A stretch of 64,000 bases of DNA from Chitinophagaceae bacterium. GTDB taxonomy: Bacteria; Bacteroidota; Bacteroidia; Chitinophagales; Chitinophagaceae. The translations under genes were made by a program, and so were the position numbers. Below, one piece after another: positions 1-8,332 of the stretch (its first letter is position 1; each line of letters begins with the position of its first letter). A model generated the notes under the pieces. That model did no database searches, was not told the origin of the DNA, and saw only the letters and a list, made by a program, of their open reading frames with translations. Location of the stretch: contig PMSV01000023.1 of NCBI GenBank assembly GCA_003168265.1, positions 632,001 through 696,000 on the forward strand, written 5' to 3'.

Positions 1-17
1 ACTAAAATGAAAAATGG

Positions 18-767
18 TTAGTCTGTTATATCCAACTCCTCCCGAATATCTTTAATGAAGTCAGCAGCATTTTTTTTGTCCCGTGTATAATACGCTTTCA
101 ACCAGGTGGCATAATTCTTATATTGCATCAGTTGCGAACTAAATTGAACAAGCTGTTCTGCTGTAATATTGATTAATTTGTCTTCAGAAGGAATAATATT
201 GGTAGGATTCAGATATGTTGAATCTGCAACCCTCTTCATTTCAAGAGGCGTAAAATGATTTGTGGCAAAGGACTCCACATAGTCAGCCTGATATTTAATT
301 TCTCTCTCATCTACTAGTGCAGTATTTCCTAAACCTTTATCATAATTATTAATAAGGGATGAAATCCTGGTATCTATAAACAGGCGCAAAAGGCCTGTGC
401 TTTTCAATTCATCGATGGTGCCATGTGATGAGACAAAATTGAAATTAATGTCAGACGCAACAAGCAGACGCTACAGATTGTAGTTATCCAATTTATCGAT
501 TGGTTGCTGCAATATGGCAAAGAGGCTATCTATCTGATGGAGCTTTCTGTCACTATGGTCAATGTAAATTGCCAATTCGGCTGTATCGGATTTTAGATCA
601 TTGATAAGGGAGGAAGCGAGTTCTGTTTTTAAATGTCCATCATGATAGTGCTCCCGGATATTCTCTGCAAAAAACCCCATGGTCACTGCAAGAAATATCA
701 TTAAACCTTCGAGCAGATATTCTTTGAATCCTTTCTTTTCGACATCGGGGTGGTGGTGGACTTCCAT
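18..767 (-). pseudogene. Bacteroidota membrane-anchored hypothetical protein, interrupted by an in-frame TAG
   Basis: The reading frame runs from ATG at 767 to TAA at 18-20, but codon 99 (471-473) is TAG. Both sides lie in one frame, and the bases between the two open pieces translate cleanly (ending in a TIDELKSTG-like stretch before the second piece), so a single nonsense change explains the break. The N-terminus has the MEVHHHP start, a short basic stretch and one hydrophobic segment (about residues 19-36, LLEGLMIFLAVTMGFFAEN) typical of a Bacteroidota family of about 250 residues of unknown function. The second piece gives the charged C-terminal half. An internally deleted relative lies at 3604-3936 on the other strand. 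A sequencing error or readthrough would restore it; otherwise it is dead. Confidence 0.75.
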
Positions 768-891
768 TTACTTTAATTACTAATTGGTGTATTGTAGTGA
801 TTCATTTCCTGAAGTATATATTAGGCTGGAATTTAAAGTTAGAAGATTTTTCAATTAAAAAAAAAGGGTGAATTCTACTATTTCAAATAAA

Positions 892-2193
892 CTAAGCAAT
901 TACTCCTGCCAATTCATGTACAGCATAAAGGGGTAAATTGATCAGCCAATCTTCCTTCCGGTAATCGGATAGGGAACATCTTATAGAAACTGATGGGTTG
1001 AATTGGTCTTTAAATATTTTCAGACTCTTGGCCTTCAAATTTTCTTCTGCTTTTACTTCCAGAGGCACAATCTTTCCCTCAAGTTGGATGAGAAAATCTA
1101 TTTCTGCCTGTGCATTGTCAGCCGACCAATAATCAATCACGCAATCCTTTTTAGTGATGAGCTGTTGAAGGACATATTGTTCTGTGAGTGCTCCTTTGAA
1201 TTCACGGAAAAGCGCATTTCCCTCCAGCAAGGTTTTGATATCAATATCTCCCATCGCAGCTAGTAGGCCGGTATCACACAAGAATAATTTGAAGGCGCTA
1301 AGATCTTCATAGGCCTTTAGAGGCAGGCTAGGCTTTGTTGTCCGGTTGACCCTGTGGATGAGCCCGCAATCGATCAGCCAGGCCATAGCCAGTTCAAATT
1401 CTTTTGCTCTGGCCCCGGCTTTGATATGGCTGTATATGAATTTCCGATTCTCTCTCGCAAGTTGGGTGGGAATAGAATTCCAGAGCATCCTGATGCGGGG
1501 GACTAATTCGCCGGGGGCATGTTTGGGAAAATCCTGTTCATAGGAGTTGAGAATGCGTTTTTGAATATCCCTTACTTCTACGAAGTTCTGCCTGTTAATA
1601 AATGCCAAAACCGCCTCGGGCATACCCCCGACATAATAATAATGTTTTAGCAATTCTGTGAATCTTGTCCTGAAATTCCTGATCACTGGCCATTCCCTGC
1701 TTTTGAGTAGTTCTGCCAGTTGCTGCTGGCCGAAAGCGATTAGAAATTCCGGAAAACTAAAAGGATGAAGGTCCATGAATTCAACTTTTCCAACGGGGAA
1801 GGATGCCTGGTTATGTAAAGATATTCCCAGTAATGAACCTGCTGCGAGTACATGATAACCAGGCGCATTCTCATAAAAATACTTTAGGCTGGTCAGCGCA
1901 CGGGGCTCTTCCTGGATCTCATCAAAAATGATCAGGGTGCCTGGATCAATGGTCAGTCCTGTTTCGATATTGAGGGATCTTATGATCCTGCCTATATCTA
2001 AATCGCCAGTAAAAATTTCGGCTAAACGGGGATTGCTCTCAAAGTTGAGGTAGGCTGTCCGGGGGAAAGCCGAAGCTCCAAATGTTTTCATCAGCCAGGT
2101 TTTACCAACCTGCCTGGCGCCCCTTATGATCATTGGCTTTCTGTCGGGGGTGGTTGCCCATTTTTGTAAAGTTGCAATTTCCGTACGTAACAT
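892..2193 (-). CDS. AAA+ ATPase with DUF4143 C-terminal domain
   Basis: A P-loop ATPase of the AAA_14/DUF4143 type. Walker A GARQVGKT lies at residues 25-32 and Walker B LIIFDEIQ at 87-94; the DUF4143 half starts near residue 195. The end carries an E..D....EVK pattern (AEIDFLI then PLEVKA), which resembles a PD-(D/E)xK nuclease core. I chose the ATG at 2191-2193, which gives the usual MLRTE-like start, over the one at 2206-2208. Such ATPases are common in bacteria and archaea and have no settled role; defence, toxin-like and mobile-element links have been suggested. It stands alone except for a second ATPase upstream in the same direction. Its leader carries phased GTACRTAA repeats, one of which overlaps the first codons. 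Confidence 0.93.
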   Translation of the reverse strand: MLRTEIATLQKWATTPDRKPMIIRGARQVGKTWLMKTFGASAFPRTAYLNFESNPRLAEIFTGDLDIGRIIRSLNIETGLTIDPGTLIIFDEIQEEPRALTSLKYFYENAPGYHVLAAGSLLGISLHNQASFPVGKVEFMDLHPFSFPEFLIAFGQQQLAELLKSREWPVIRNFRTRFTELLKHYYYVGGMPEAVLAFINRQNFVEVRDIQKRILNSYEQDFPKHAPGELVPRIRMLWNSIPTQLARENRKFIYSHIKAGARAKEFELAMAWLIDCGLIHRVNRTTKPSLPLKAYEDLSAFKLFLCDTGLLAAMGDIDIKTLLEGNALFREFKGALTEQYVLQQLITKKDCVIDYWSADNAQAEIDFLIQLEGKIVPLEVKAEENLKAKSLKIFKDQFNPSVSIRCSLSDYRKEDWLINLPLYAVHELAGVIA

Positions 2194-2270
2194 TGTGTAT
2201 AAATACATAAATACGTACGTAATATTGTAATTAATTACACTTTTAAGTACATAAAAATGTTAATACATTG
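2182..2270. repeat. Phased GTACRTAA repeats over the start of the DUF4143 ATPase
   Basis: A 15-base unit, CGTACGTAACATTGT, at 2182-2196 recurs with one mismatch at 2214-2228. The octamer GTACGTAA or GTACATAA falls at 2183, 2215 and 2247, exactly 32 bases apart, and a weaker copy ATACATTG starts at 2263 (16 bases further). ATACATAA also occurs at 2203. TACGTA is self-complementary, so either strand could be read. The first copy covers the chosen start codon. The arrangement looks like an operator for a repressor binding on one helix face, but this is inference. Confidence 0.6.
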
Positions 2271-2325
2271 AAAATCAATTGATAAATTTAATGACTTTAA
2301 TCCCCGGCTGAAATATTTTTTTCTT

Positions 2326-3450
2326 TCATATTACAAATTTCCTGAACCATAATTCATAAACAGGGTCAATGAAATAGACGTTCCCACCCCTTTCTTCTAT
2401 GAGTTCTTTTTTCATCAGGGCATGTTTTATTTTCAGGACATTGGCGGAAGTTCCAAAGCGGTATTTCTCTATAGTTTTTATACTGCTCAAGCCTTTATGC
2501 ACGCCTTCAGCAATTGCCTTTAGGAAGAGCAACTGGTTTGTGCTTAGTTCTTCTGTATCGCGCGTATAGAGGATCGCATTTTGTTCAAGAAGATCATTTA
2601 CCGAATTCTCAAGAATTTCAGTAGTCGCGACTTTTTCTGTATTTAGCCATACAATATGTGAGAGTTGCTGCACATAATAAGAATGGTCCTGGACTGTTTG
2701 GGCTATACTTTCTGCATGAGCTGCGTCTATTTTCTTGCCTGTTTCCCGAAACTTATCTACAATAAAAGAAATCCATTCGGCGCGGTCAATCCTGGACAAA
2801 TACATAACATCTCCGAACTTGTAAAAAGGCATCGATTGGCGTTCGAAGAGTTCCATCATCATATGGTGCTGGCTCCCATAAAGGCAATAATTTACCCGCT
2901 GCTGGTGCTGCCATTCGCTTCTTAACCGCTTTTGAAAAAGCAATGGTTCTCTGAATACGGCAAGGTTTTGAAACTCATCAATACAGATAATGATCCTTAT
3001 TTTTTTTGCCGCAGCAATCATTTCAGGCAATTGCAATATCTCTTTGTAATTCTTTTCAATCTCGTGCCATTCGAATGAGATTTCGAAATCTTCGACCGGA
3101 TTCGAACCCACTGAGATTTTTGGGGTTATATGCTTAAAAAAAGTTTTACAGGCGTGCAACCACTCCTCCAGCCTGTTTCCGGTGGCTTTGATGGTTTCGG
3201 TTGCCAGCACTTTGTAAAATTCTTCCTCGCTGCGTATGCCAAGGAGATCTATCTGTACAATCCTTATTGCCCGGCTCTTTACTTCATCCGAGACTTTTTT
3301 TACCAGAGAGGATTTGCCCCACCTGCGCGGTGAGATCAATATTGTATTTACCTGGTGTATGAAATTGGCCTTCAGCCTTTTGATTTCTTTTACCCGGTTG
3401 GTAAAACCCTCAGCGCTGACTGTCCTGCCAAATAAGAATGGACTTTTCAT
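2326..3450 (-). CDS. AAA+ ATPase of the archaeal-type PF01637 family
   Basis: P-loop ATPase of 374 residues. The N-terminus reads MKSPFLFGR, the usual opening of this family. Walker A (SPRRWGKSS) is at residues 40-48 and Walker B (RIIICIDEF) at 153-161; the last about 75 residues look like a winged helix and end in the family's typical FIDPVYELWFRKF. The family is widespread in archaea and in Bacteroidota, and its role is unclear. It is followed by a second ATPase gene of a different family 132 bases downstream on the same strand. Its upstream region holds five 15-base direct repeats (3470-3538). Confidence 0.93.
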   Translation of the reverse strand: MKSPFLFGRTVSAEGFTNRVKEIKRLKANFIHQVNTILISPRRWGKSSLVKKVSDEVKSRAIRIVQIDLLGIRSEEEFYKVLATETIKATGNRLEEWLHACKTFFKHITPKISVGSNPVEDFEISFEWHEIEKNYKEILQLPEMIAAAKKIRIIICIDEFQNLAVFREPLLFQKRLRSEWQHQQRVNYCLYGSQHHMMMELFERQSMPFYKFGDVMYLSRIDRAEWISFIVDKFRETGKKIDAAHAESIAQTVQDHSYYVQQLSHIVWLNTEKVATTEILENSVNDLLEQNAILYTRDTEELSTNQLLFLKAIAEGVHKGLSSIKTIEKYRFGTSANVLKIKHALMKKELIEERGGNVYFIDPVYELWFRKFVI

Positions 3451-3469
3451 GTTGCAAATATAGGACTTT

Positions 3470-3538
3470 GTAACTTACTTAAAAGTAACTTATCAAATAG
3501 TAACTTACTAATGGGTAACTTTCCATATGGTAAATTGC
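3470..3538. repeat. Five 15-base direct repeats upstream of the ATPase gene
   Basis: Units begin at 3470, 3485, 3500, 3515 and 3530, an exact 15-base step. Each starts GTAAC or GTAAA: the first three read GTAACTTA, the fourth GTAACTTT and the fifth GTAAATTG. The remainder of each unit is A-rich and variable. The array begins 20 bases upstream of the ATG at 3450, in the right place for a promoter/operator of the ATPase gene. The fixed step with a conserved octamer and free spacer is what binding-site iterons look like, rather than slipped-strand microsatellite DNA. Confidence 0.75.
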
Positions 3539-3603
3539 ATGCTTTTTGATTAGATCATATATCTACCTGAGCCTCCTAAAAGGCATACCAGGCTGCTAAT
3601 AAT

Positions 3604-3936
3604 ATGGAAGTACATAAACACCCACATCACGTGACGCATAAAAAGAAATGGGGGGAATATCTCCTGGAATCTTTCATGTTATTCCTGGCAGTTTTTCTTG
3701 GCTTCATTGCAGAAAATATGCGGGAGATCGGGAACCTATGCAGGCAAAGCGATACTACGATCAGGGCGAATATTCTCAATCTTCCAGGCTTTAACCGGGA
3801 AGAAACCATGAATATATTCATGTTTTACAAGACCATGATCAAATCGAGCAGGACCCTCCAAATGGCGGACTATATTAAAACAAATGCCGGCATACTGGAA
3901 GTGTTGCGAAAGGATTATGATAATGGAGTAAATTAG
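3604..3936 (+). pseudogene. Internally deleted member of the MEVH membrane-protein family
   Basis: A 110-residue open frame. It starts MEVHKHPHHVTHKKKW and has one hydrophobic segment (about residues 22-38), as in the family seen at 18-767. The family is normally about 250 residues. Here the N-terminal 41 residues join directly to a segment that matches only the family's helical C-terminus (about residues 42-110). The simplest reading is an in-frame internal deletion of the middle. It could still be expressed as a short membrane protein. The gap to the iterons upstream is 65 bases, so it shares an intergenic region with the divergent ATPase gene. Confidence 0.6.
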
Positions 3937-3964
3937 GCGACCAATAAAAGTAATTTCTGTTTTT

Positions 3965-4318
3965 ATGTACCATGCCTTATATATAAGCCCAATGATACCT
4001 TCCTTCGACATCGAAAAGACGGTATCGTTTTTTACTGATTTACTCCAGTTCCAAGTAGAAAGGGCTGACGAGAATTACCGGATCCTTTATAAGGATAACC
4101 AGACCTTACATATTTTGAGGGCGGGGCCGGATATCGGCGAAATGGAATTTTACCTGGTGGTGGATGACCTGGATGAGGTTTGGAATGGGATGAAGGATAA
4201 ATTAAGCGATCATATCCGGTACAGGGAACCTTTTGACCGCGAATATGGGATGAGGGAGGTGCATGTGATCATACCGGAGACGAAGACGCTGCTGTTTATA
4301 GGGCAGAGCTTAGGGTAG
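3965..4318 (+). CDS. VOC (glyoxalase/bleomycin-resistance) superfamily protein
   Basis: A 117-residue single-module vicinal-oxygen-chelate protein. The pattern of strand, helix with FDIEKTVSFFTDLLQF, then FYLVVDDLDEVW is the usual one, and the protein ends in a predicted beta strand (HVIIPETKTLLFIGQ). One module means it should work as a dimer. The metal-binding residues are not obvious, so it may be a non-enzymatic or antibiotic-binding member; the substrate is unknown. It lies 28 bases after the deleted gene at 3936. The 133-base gap after it contains a perfect 12-base palindrome (TCTCGATCGAGA, 4349-4360) of unknown meaning. Confidence 0.85.
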   Translation: MYHALYISPMIPSFDIEKTVSFFTDLLQFQVERADENYRILYKDNQTLHILRAGPDIGEMEFYLVVDDLDEVWNGMKDKLSDHIRYREPFDREYGMREVHVIIPETKTLLFIGQSLG

Positions 4319-4451
4319 GGGAGAGTTGAACTCCAGATCGTAATAGAGTCTCGATCGAGAGGTTTAGTATTTAGTTATTTCTATTGACAATTCTAATAAT
4401 CTATTAGTCAATGATAGTTAAGCTACCAGTCCTGAAGGCAGATTGAACAAT

Positions 4452-4991
4452 TTACTTAGGCCCTGGATTGGAAGTTTTTCTTTTTAACTCAATAAAATTG
4501 ACGGCCTGACGGTTGTAATAGAGGAGGAGATAGCCAGCAAGCGCTTTCAGACCATACAAGAATAACCAGGGGGTCCGTTGGCTCTTTAGTATGTTCTGGT
4601 AACCCTCTCTGACCTGCCAGTATTGAAAGATATCTTTGATAAAGAGTGGCAGGTTATCGACGAGCAAGAGACTCCCAATGACTATTGCTGCAATTCGGAG
4701 AATGACTGAGCGGTGGATATTGACTTCTAAATTCCCCTCAGGCATACCCCTGGCAAGGCCTAACTTTTCAATCAAACAAGGTGTCCTGAAGATAGTGAAC
4801 CTCAGGATAAAAAAGAAGAAGGCTATGTAGAAGATTATAAATAGTAACCAAAGGATAATTCCTTCTGTTCCTCCGTTACGACCAAAAAAGATAACATCAG
4901 TAAGAAGCTCCGGAATCGCGACCAAGGAGGAAAGAAGGAACCAGCAACCGATGACCCGGATGATGATGATCCAAAGGGATTTTATTTCCAT
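4452..4991 (-). CDS. Polytopic membrane protein of unknown function
   Basis: About 179 residues from the ATG at 4989-4991 (MEIKSLW). A longer frame reaches back to 5060, but its first 23 residues are soluble and cysteine-rich and look like leader. Four hydrophobic stretches are visible: near the start, in the WLLFIIFYIAFFFFI region, in AAIVIGSLLLV, and near the C-terminus (FLYGLKALAGYLLLYY). It faces the divergent dioxygenase gene at 5102. I do not recognise a family. Confidence 0.75.
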   Translation of the reverse strand: MEIKSLWIIIIRVIGCWFLLSSLVAIPELLTDVIFFGRNGGTEGIILWLLFIIFYIAFFFFILRFTIFRTPCLIEKLGLARGMPEGNLEVNIHRSVILRIAAIVIGSLLLVDNLPLFIKDIFQYWQVREGYQNILKSQRTPWLFLYGLKALAGYLLLYYNRQAVNFIELKRKTSNPGPK

Positions 4992-5101
4992 ATCATAAAC
5001 AGGTTTTGGTATATTACAAGATAAGCATATTGAGTGATAAGGGTAAAACAGATTATTCAATGTTTAAACAATAACACATAACTTTACATTATACTATTGT
5101 C

Positions 5102-5938
5102 ATGAGCAACCTTAAAGAACTTGATAAGATGACGGCGGCCTTTGGTGCCACCGACCCCATGCCGGTTCTTTTCATTGGCCATGGAAGTCCTATGAACGCC
5201 ATTGAAGAAAATGAATTTGTACAGGGCTTCAGGGAAGTGGGTGCGGCCCTGCCGCATCCTAAAGCGGTGCTTTGCGTTTCGGCACATTGGGAGACGAGAG
5301 GTACCTGGGTGACGGCGATGGAACATCCGAGAACGATCCATGATTTCGGGGGATTTCCGGAGGAGTTGTATGAACAGCAATACCCTGCTCCGGGGAGCCC
5401 CGAACTGGCTATGCAGACGGCGGACCTGGTGAAGAACACGAATATAGGGCTCGATCAGAAATGGGGCCTTGATCATGGGGCATGGTCGGTGATCAAGCAT
5501 CTTTTTCCAAAAGCAGACGTGCCGGTTATCGAGTTGAGCATCGATCATTTTCAAACGCCGCAATACCATATTGAACTGGCCCGTGAACTGACGGTTCTCC
5601 GTTCTAAAGGTGTCCTGATCCTGGGGAGCGGCAATATGGTGCATAATCTGCGGCTTGTGGCCTGGGATAAATTGAATGAGGCCGGTTTTGCCTATGATTG
5701 GGCAACGGAAGCGAGTGAAAAAATGAAACAATTCATATTGGAGGGAGATTTGAATTCTCTGGCCAGATATAGGTCACAGGGACGCGCCTTCGAGCTGGCA
5801 ATTCCTACAGCAGAACATTTTATACCGTTACTTTATGCACTGGCCCTAAGAGAGGAAAAGGAGCCGGTATCTTTATTCAACGATTCGGCCCTGGCAGGTT
5901 CCCTGACCATGACTTCAGTGAAGATCGGGATGAATTAG
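5102..5938 (+). CDS. ygiD: DODA-type extradiol aromatic ring-opening dioxygenase
   Basis: A 278-residue member of the LigB-like 4,5-DOPA dioxygenase family, soluble and probably iron- or zinc-dependent. Visible family motifs are GHGSPMNAIE with its metal His, SAHWETRG with the second His, the DHGAWSVIKH segment with the catalytic His region, and GSGNMVHNLR. In E. coli YgiD opens L-DOPA in vitro; the natural substrate is usually unknown. Length matches the family. The start is the first ATG in frame. The gene converges with the methyltransferase at 5935 and the two stop codons overlap by 4 bases. Confidence 0.93.
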   Translation: MSNLKELDKMTAAFGATDPMPVLFIGHGSPMNAIEENEFVQGFREVGAALPHPKAVLCVSAHWETRGTWVTAMEHPRTIHDFGGFPEELYEQQYPAPGSPELAMQTADLVKNTNIGLDQKWGLDHGAWSVIKHLFPKADVPVIELSIDHFQTPQYHIELARELTVLRSKGVLILGSGNMVHNLRLVAWDKLNEAGFAYDWATEASEKMKQFILEGDLNSLARYRSQGRAFELAIPTAEHFIPLLYALALREEKEPVSLFNDSALAGSLTMTSVKIGMN

Positions 5939-6681
5939 GAAGCCTTTCGAGCTATTAAAATCAACCGGGGCGATATAAGCGGACCAAAGCCATCCAACTG
6001 ATAATCTCCAAATACAGATTCGATTTTTAATCCGATAGCGTTGCACATTCTTTCAAATTCCGGAATTCCGTATTTGGCCACCCTTTCGGTGAATTCAATG
6101 GGCTCCGGTAAGGAAGGGTCCTGTATCCGTATTTTTTTATAGAAATATCTTTCATCGCAATAGCGGTTCTGGTCAAATTCAATTCCTTCGATCTGGCTCA
6201 CTGAATGATCGATCAGATCATGTTCGGCCTGTATCTTATTCAAATAGTCAATCACCAGGACTCCATTTGTTTTTAGGGACTGGCTGAAGCTGCGCAGGGC
6301 ATCCTGGTTTTCACGGTCTGTGCGGAAATATCCGAAACTTGTAAATAGATTGAATCCATAATCGAAATAATGAATCCAGCAGGGCAAACGCATATCATGC
6401 TCATAAAAATGAAGCTGCTCATTTTCGAATTGTTTGGCATAAGCGATGTTTACAGGAGAAAGATCATACCCAATTACGTCATAACCGCGAGAAGAAAGTA
6501 TACGCGCATGACGTCCACGTCCGCAGGCAATATCTACCATTCTTGATCCCTTCGGTGGTTGTAAAACGTCCAGAAGCCGGTCGATCAGAGCTGCTGCTTC
6601 CTGATCATCCCTGTTGGCATAGAGCAGGTGATAATAGGGTGAGTTGAACCAATCCTTATACCAAAACGCTGCACCGGGCAT
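5935..6681 (-). CDS. Class I SAM-dependent methyltransferase
   Basis: 248 residues with a Rossmann-type SAM-binding core: motif I VDIACGRGRHARIL, then GYDVIGYDLS with its acidic ribose ligand, and a post-motif LFTSFGYF region. The N-terminal FWYKDWFNSPYY block matches a common Bacteroidota methyltransferase group of unknown substrate. It sits tail-to-tail with ygiD and is not in an operon with a recognisable pathway. Confidence 0.9.
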   Translation of the reverse strand: MPGAAFWYKDWFNSPYYHLLYANRDDQEAAALIDRLLDVLQPPKGSRMVDIACGRGRHARILSSRGYDVIGYDLSPVNIAYAKQFENEQLHFYEHDMRLPCWIHYFDYGFNLFTSFGYFRTDRENQDALRSFSQSLKTNGVLVIDYLNKIQAEHDLIDHSVSQIEGIEFDQNRYCDERYFYKKIRIQDPSLPEPIEFTERVAKYGIPEFERMCNAIGLKIESVFGDYQLDGFGPLISPRLILIARKAS

Positions 6682-6944
6682 GTTAATTTTTTTGCAAAAG
6701 ATAAAGCAAAAGGATTTATTATAAAGAAGCCATTTTCAAATAGCTATCAAGGGCATCGGGATTAATTCATCCGGTATCCCTTATGAGCATTTCTCCATCA
6801 GGCTTTTCTTAAAAGGTAACCCATCGAATCTTTAATTTTTTCTTTAATTTGTTTGAAATGTTTAAATTCTAAATTCCTCTCATGCCACTTGGCGGCAATG
6901 CTTTAGATTTGCAACACTCAATTTAATTCATCAAAAGAGAACAA

Positions 6945-8324
6945 GTGGCATTGATCAAGAGCATTTCCGGAATTAGAGGAACGATTGGGGGGAAACCTGA
7001 TGAAACCTTATCCCCGCTTGATATCGTCAAGTTCGTTTCTGCTTATGGCATTTGGGTGAAGGATAACCAACGGAACCACAAGGTAGTGGTTGGCCGCGAT
7101 GCGCGCATTAGCGGGGAATTGATATCCCATATCGTCATCAGCGCCCTCAACGCGCTTGGGATCGACGTTATTGACCTGAACCTATCTACTACTCCTACGG
7201 TGGAAATGGCTGTGGTCTGGGAAAATGCCGCAGGTGGGATCATGATTACCGCAAGCCATAACCCCAGGGAATGGAACGCACTGAAATTGCTCAATCACCT
7301 GGGAGAATTCATCAGTGCGGAAGATGGCGAAAGGATTCTGGACATGGCTTCGAGAGAAGATTTTATTTACTCCTCTGTAGACAAGCTTGGCACCACTTAT
7401 TTCAACAATACTTATATCCAAAAACATATCGATAAGGTCATCAATCATCCCCTTGTTGAGGTTGATTCCATCAATAACAAGAATTATAAAGTTGTCGTGG
7501 ATGCGATCAATTCCTCAGGGGCTGTGGCCGTTCCGGAATTATTGAAAGCCCTGGGTGTCGAACAGGTCACCTTACTCAATGGGGAGATGAATGGAAAATT
7601 CGCTCATAATCCGGAGCCTTTACCGGAGAACCTGGTTGTCCTCAGTTCAACGGTGATTAAGACCAAGGCGGATTTTGGAATTGCAGTCGATCCCGATGTA
7701 GACCGCTTGTGCTTTGTATGTGAGGACGGTTCCATGTTTGGAGAAGAATATACCCTGGTGGCCGTTGCGGATTATGTCCTGAGTCGGAAAAATGGCAATA
7801 CGGTCAGCAATATGAGCAGTACCAAAGCCCTGAAGGAAATCACTCTGAAACATGGGGGGCAATATTTCCCTTCTGCTGTCGGCGAAGTGAATGTGGTGAG
7901 GAAAATGAAGGAAGTGAATGCTGTGGTAGGTGGGGAAGGAAATGGCGGCATAATTATTCCGGATCTTCATTATGGAAGGGACGCTCTTATCGGCATCGCG
8001 CTTTTTCTAACTGCGCTCTCAAAGGAAAAAAACGGGATACGCTCTTTCAGGAAGCGTTACCCCGATTATTTTATTTCCAAGAACAAGGTCGAATTGCAAA
8101 AAGGGGTAAATGTGGCGGAGATATTTACGAAGATCCGAACGAAATACAAGAACCATCCTACAAATACGGATGATGGCCTGAAGATCGAATTTGACAATGA
8201 CTGGGTCCACCTGCGCACTTCCAATACGGAGCCAATCATCCGCATCTATGCCGAAAGCAATTTTGAAACCACGGCCAGGAATATTGCCCAAAGACTGATG
8301 CACGACATCAAAGAGTTTATTTAA
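6945..8324 (+). CDS. glmM: Phosphoglucosamine mutase
   Basis: 459 residues of the alpha-D-phosphohexomutase family; it turns glucosamine-6-phosphate into glucosamine-1-phosphate for peptidoglycan and LPS. Visible parts are the phosphoserine loop TASHNPREWN, the metal loop DPDVDRL, the sugar-binding GGEGNGG and the phosphate-binding RTSNTEPIIRIY. The start is GTG at 6945 (MALIKSISGIRGT), where the family begins. A sequence TAGATTTG at 6904-6911 matches the Bacteroidota -7 element TAnnTTTG and would give a leader of roughly 30 bases, though no good -33 TTG lies at the right distance. Phosphoglucomutase/phosphomannomutase cannot be fully excluded. Confidence 0.93.
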   Translation: MALIKSISGIRGTIGGKPDETLSPLDIVKFVSAYGIWVKDNQRNHKVVVGRDARISGELISHIVISALNALGIDVIDLNLSTTPTVEMAVVWENAAGGIMITASHNPREWNALKLLNHLGEFISAEDGERILDMASREDFIYSSVDKLGTTYFNNTYIQKHIDKVINHPLVEVDSINNKNYKVVVDAINSSGAVAVPELLKALGVEQVTLLNGEMNGKFAHNPEPLPENLVVLSSTVIKTKADFGIAVDPDVDRLCFVCEDGSMFGEEYTLVAVADYVLSRKNGNTVSNMSSTKALKEITLKHGGQYFPSAVGEVNVVRKMKEVNAVVGGEGNGGIIIPDLHYGRDALIGIALFLTALSKEKNGIRSFRKRYPDYFISKNKVELQKGVNVAEIFTKIRTKYKNHPTNTDDGLKIEFDNDWVHLRTSNTEPIIRIYAESNFETTARNIAQRLMHDIKEFI

Positions 8325-8332
8325 GTTTTTAT

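Noticed and set aside
3092-3112. tRNA T-loop-like sequence (GGGTTCGAATCC on the minus strand)
   Set aside because: It lies inside the ATPase coding frame (around SVGSNPVEDF) and no matching D-arm, anticodon arm or acceptor stem surrounds it.
4349-4360. Perfect 12-base palindrome TCTCGATCGAGA
   Set aside because: Isolated, no second copy seen and no gene start near enough to call it an operator.
6885-6896. CCACTTGGCGGC shared with 52489-52500
   Set aside because: Both lie upstream of genes, but a 12-base match between two places is expected many times by chance in 64 kb, and flanks differ.
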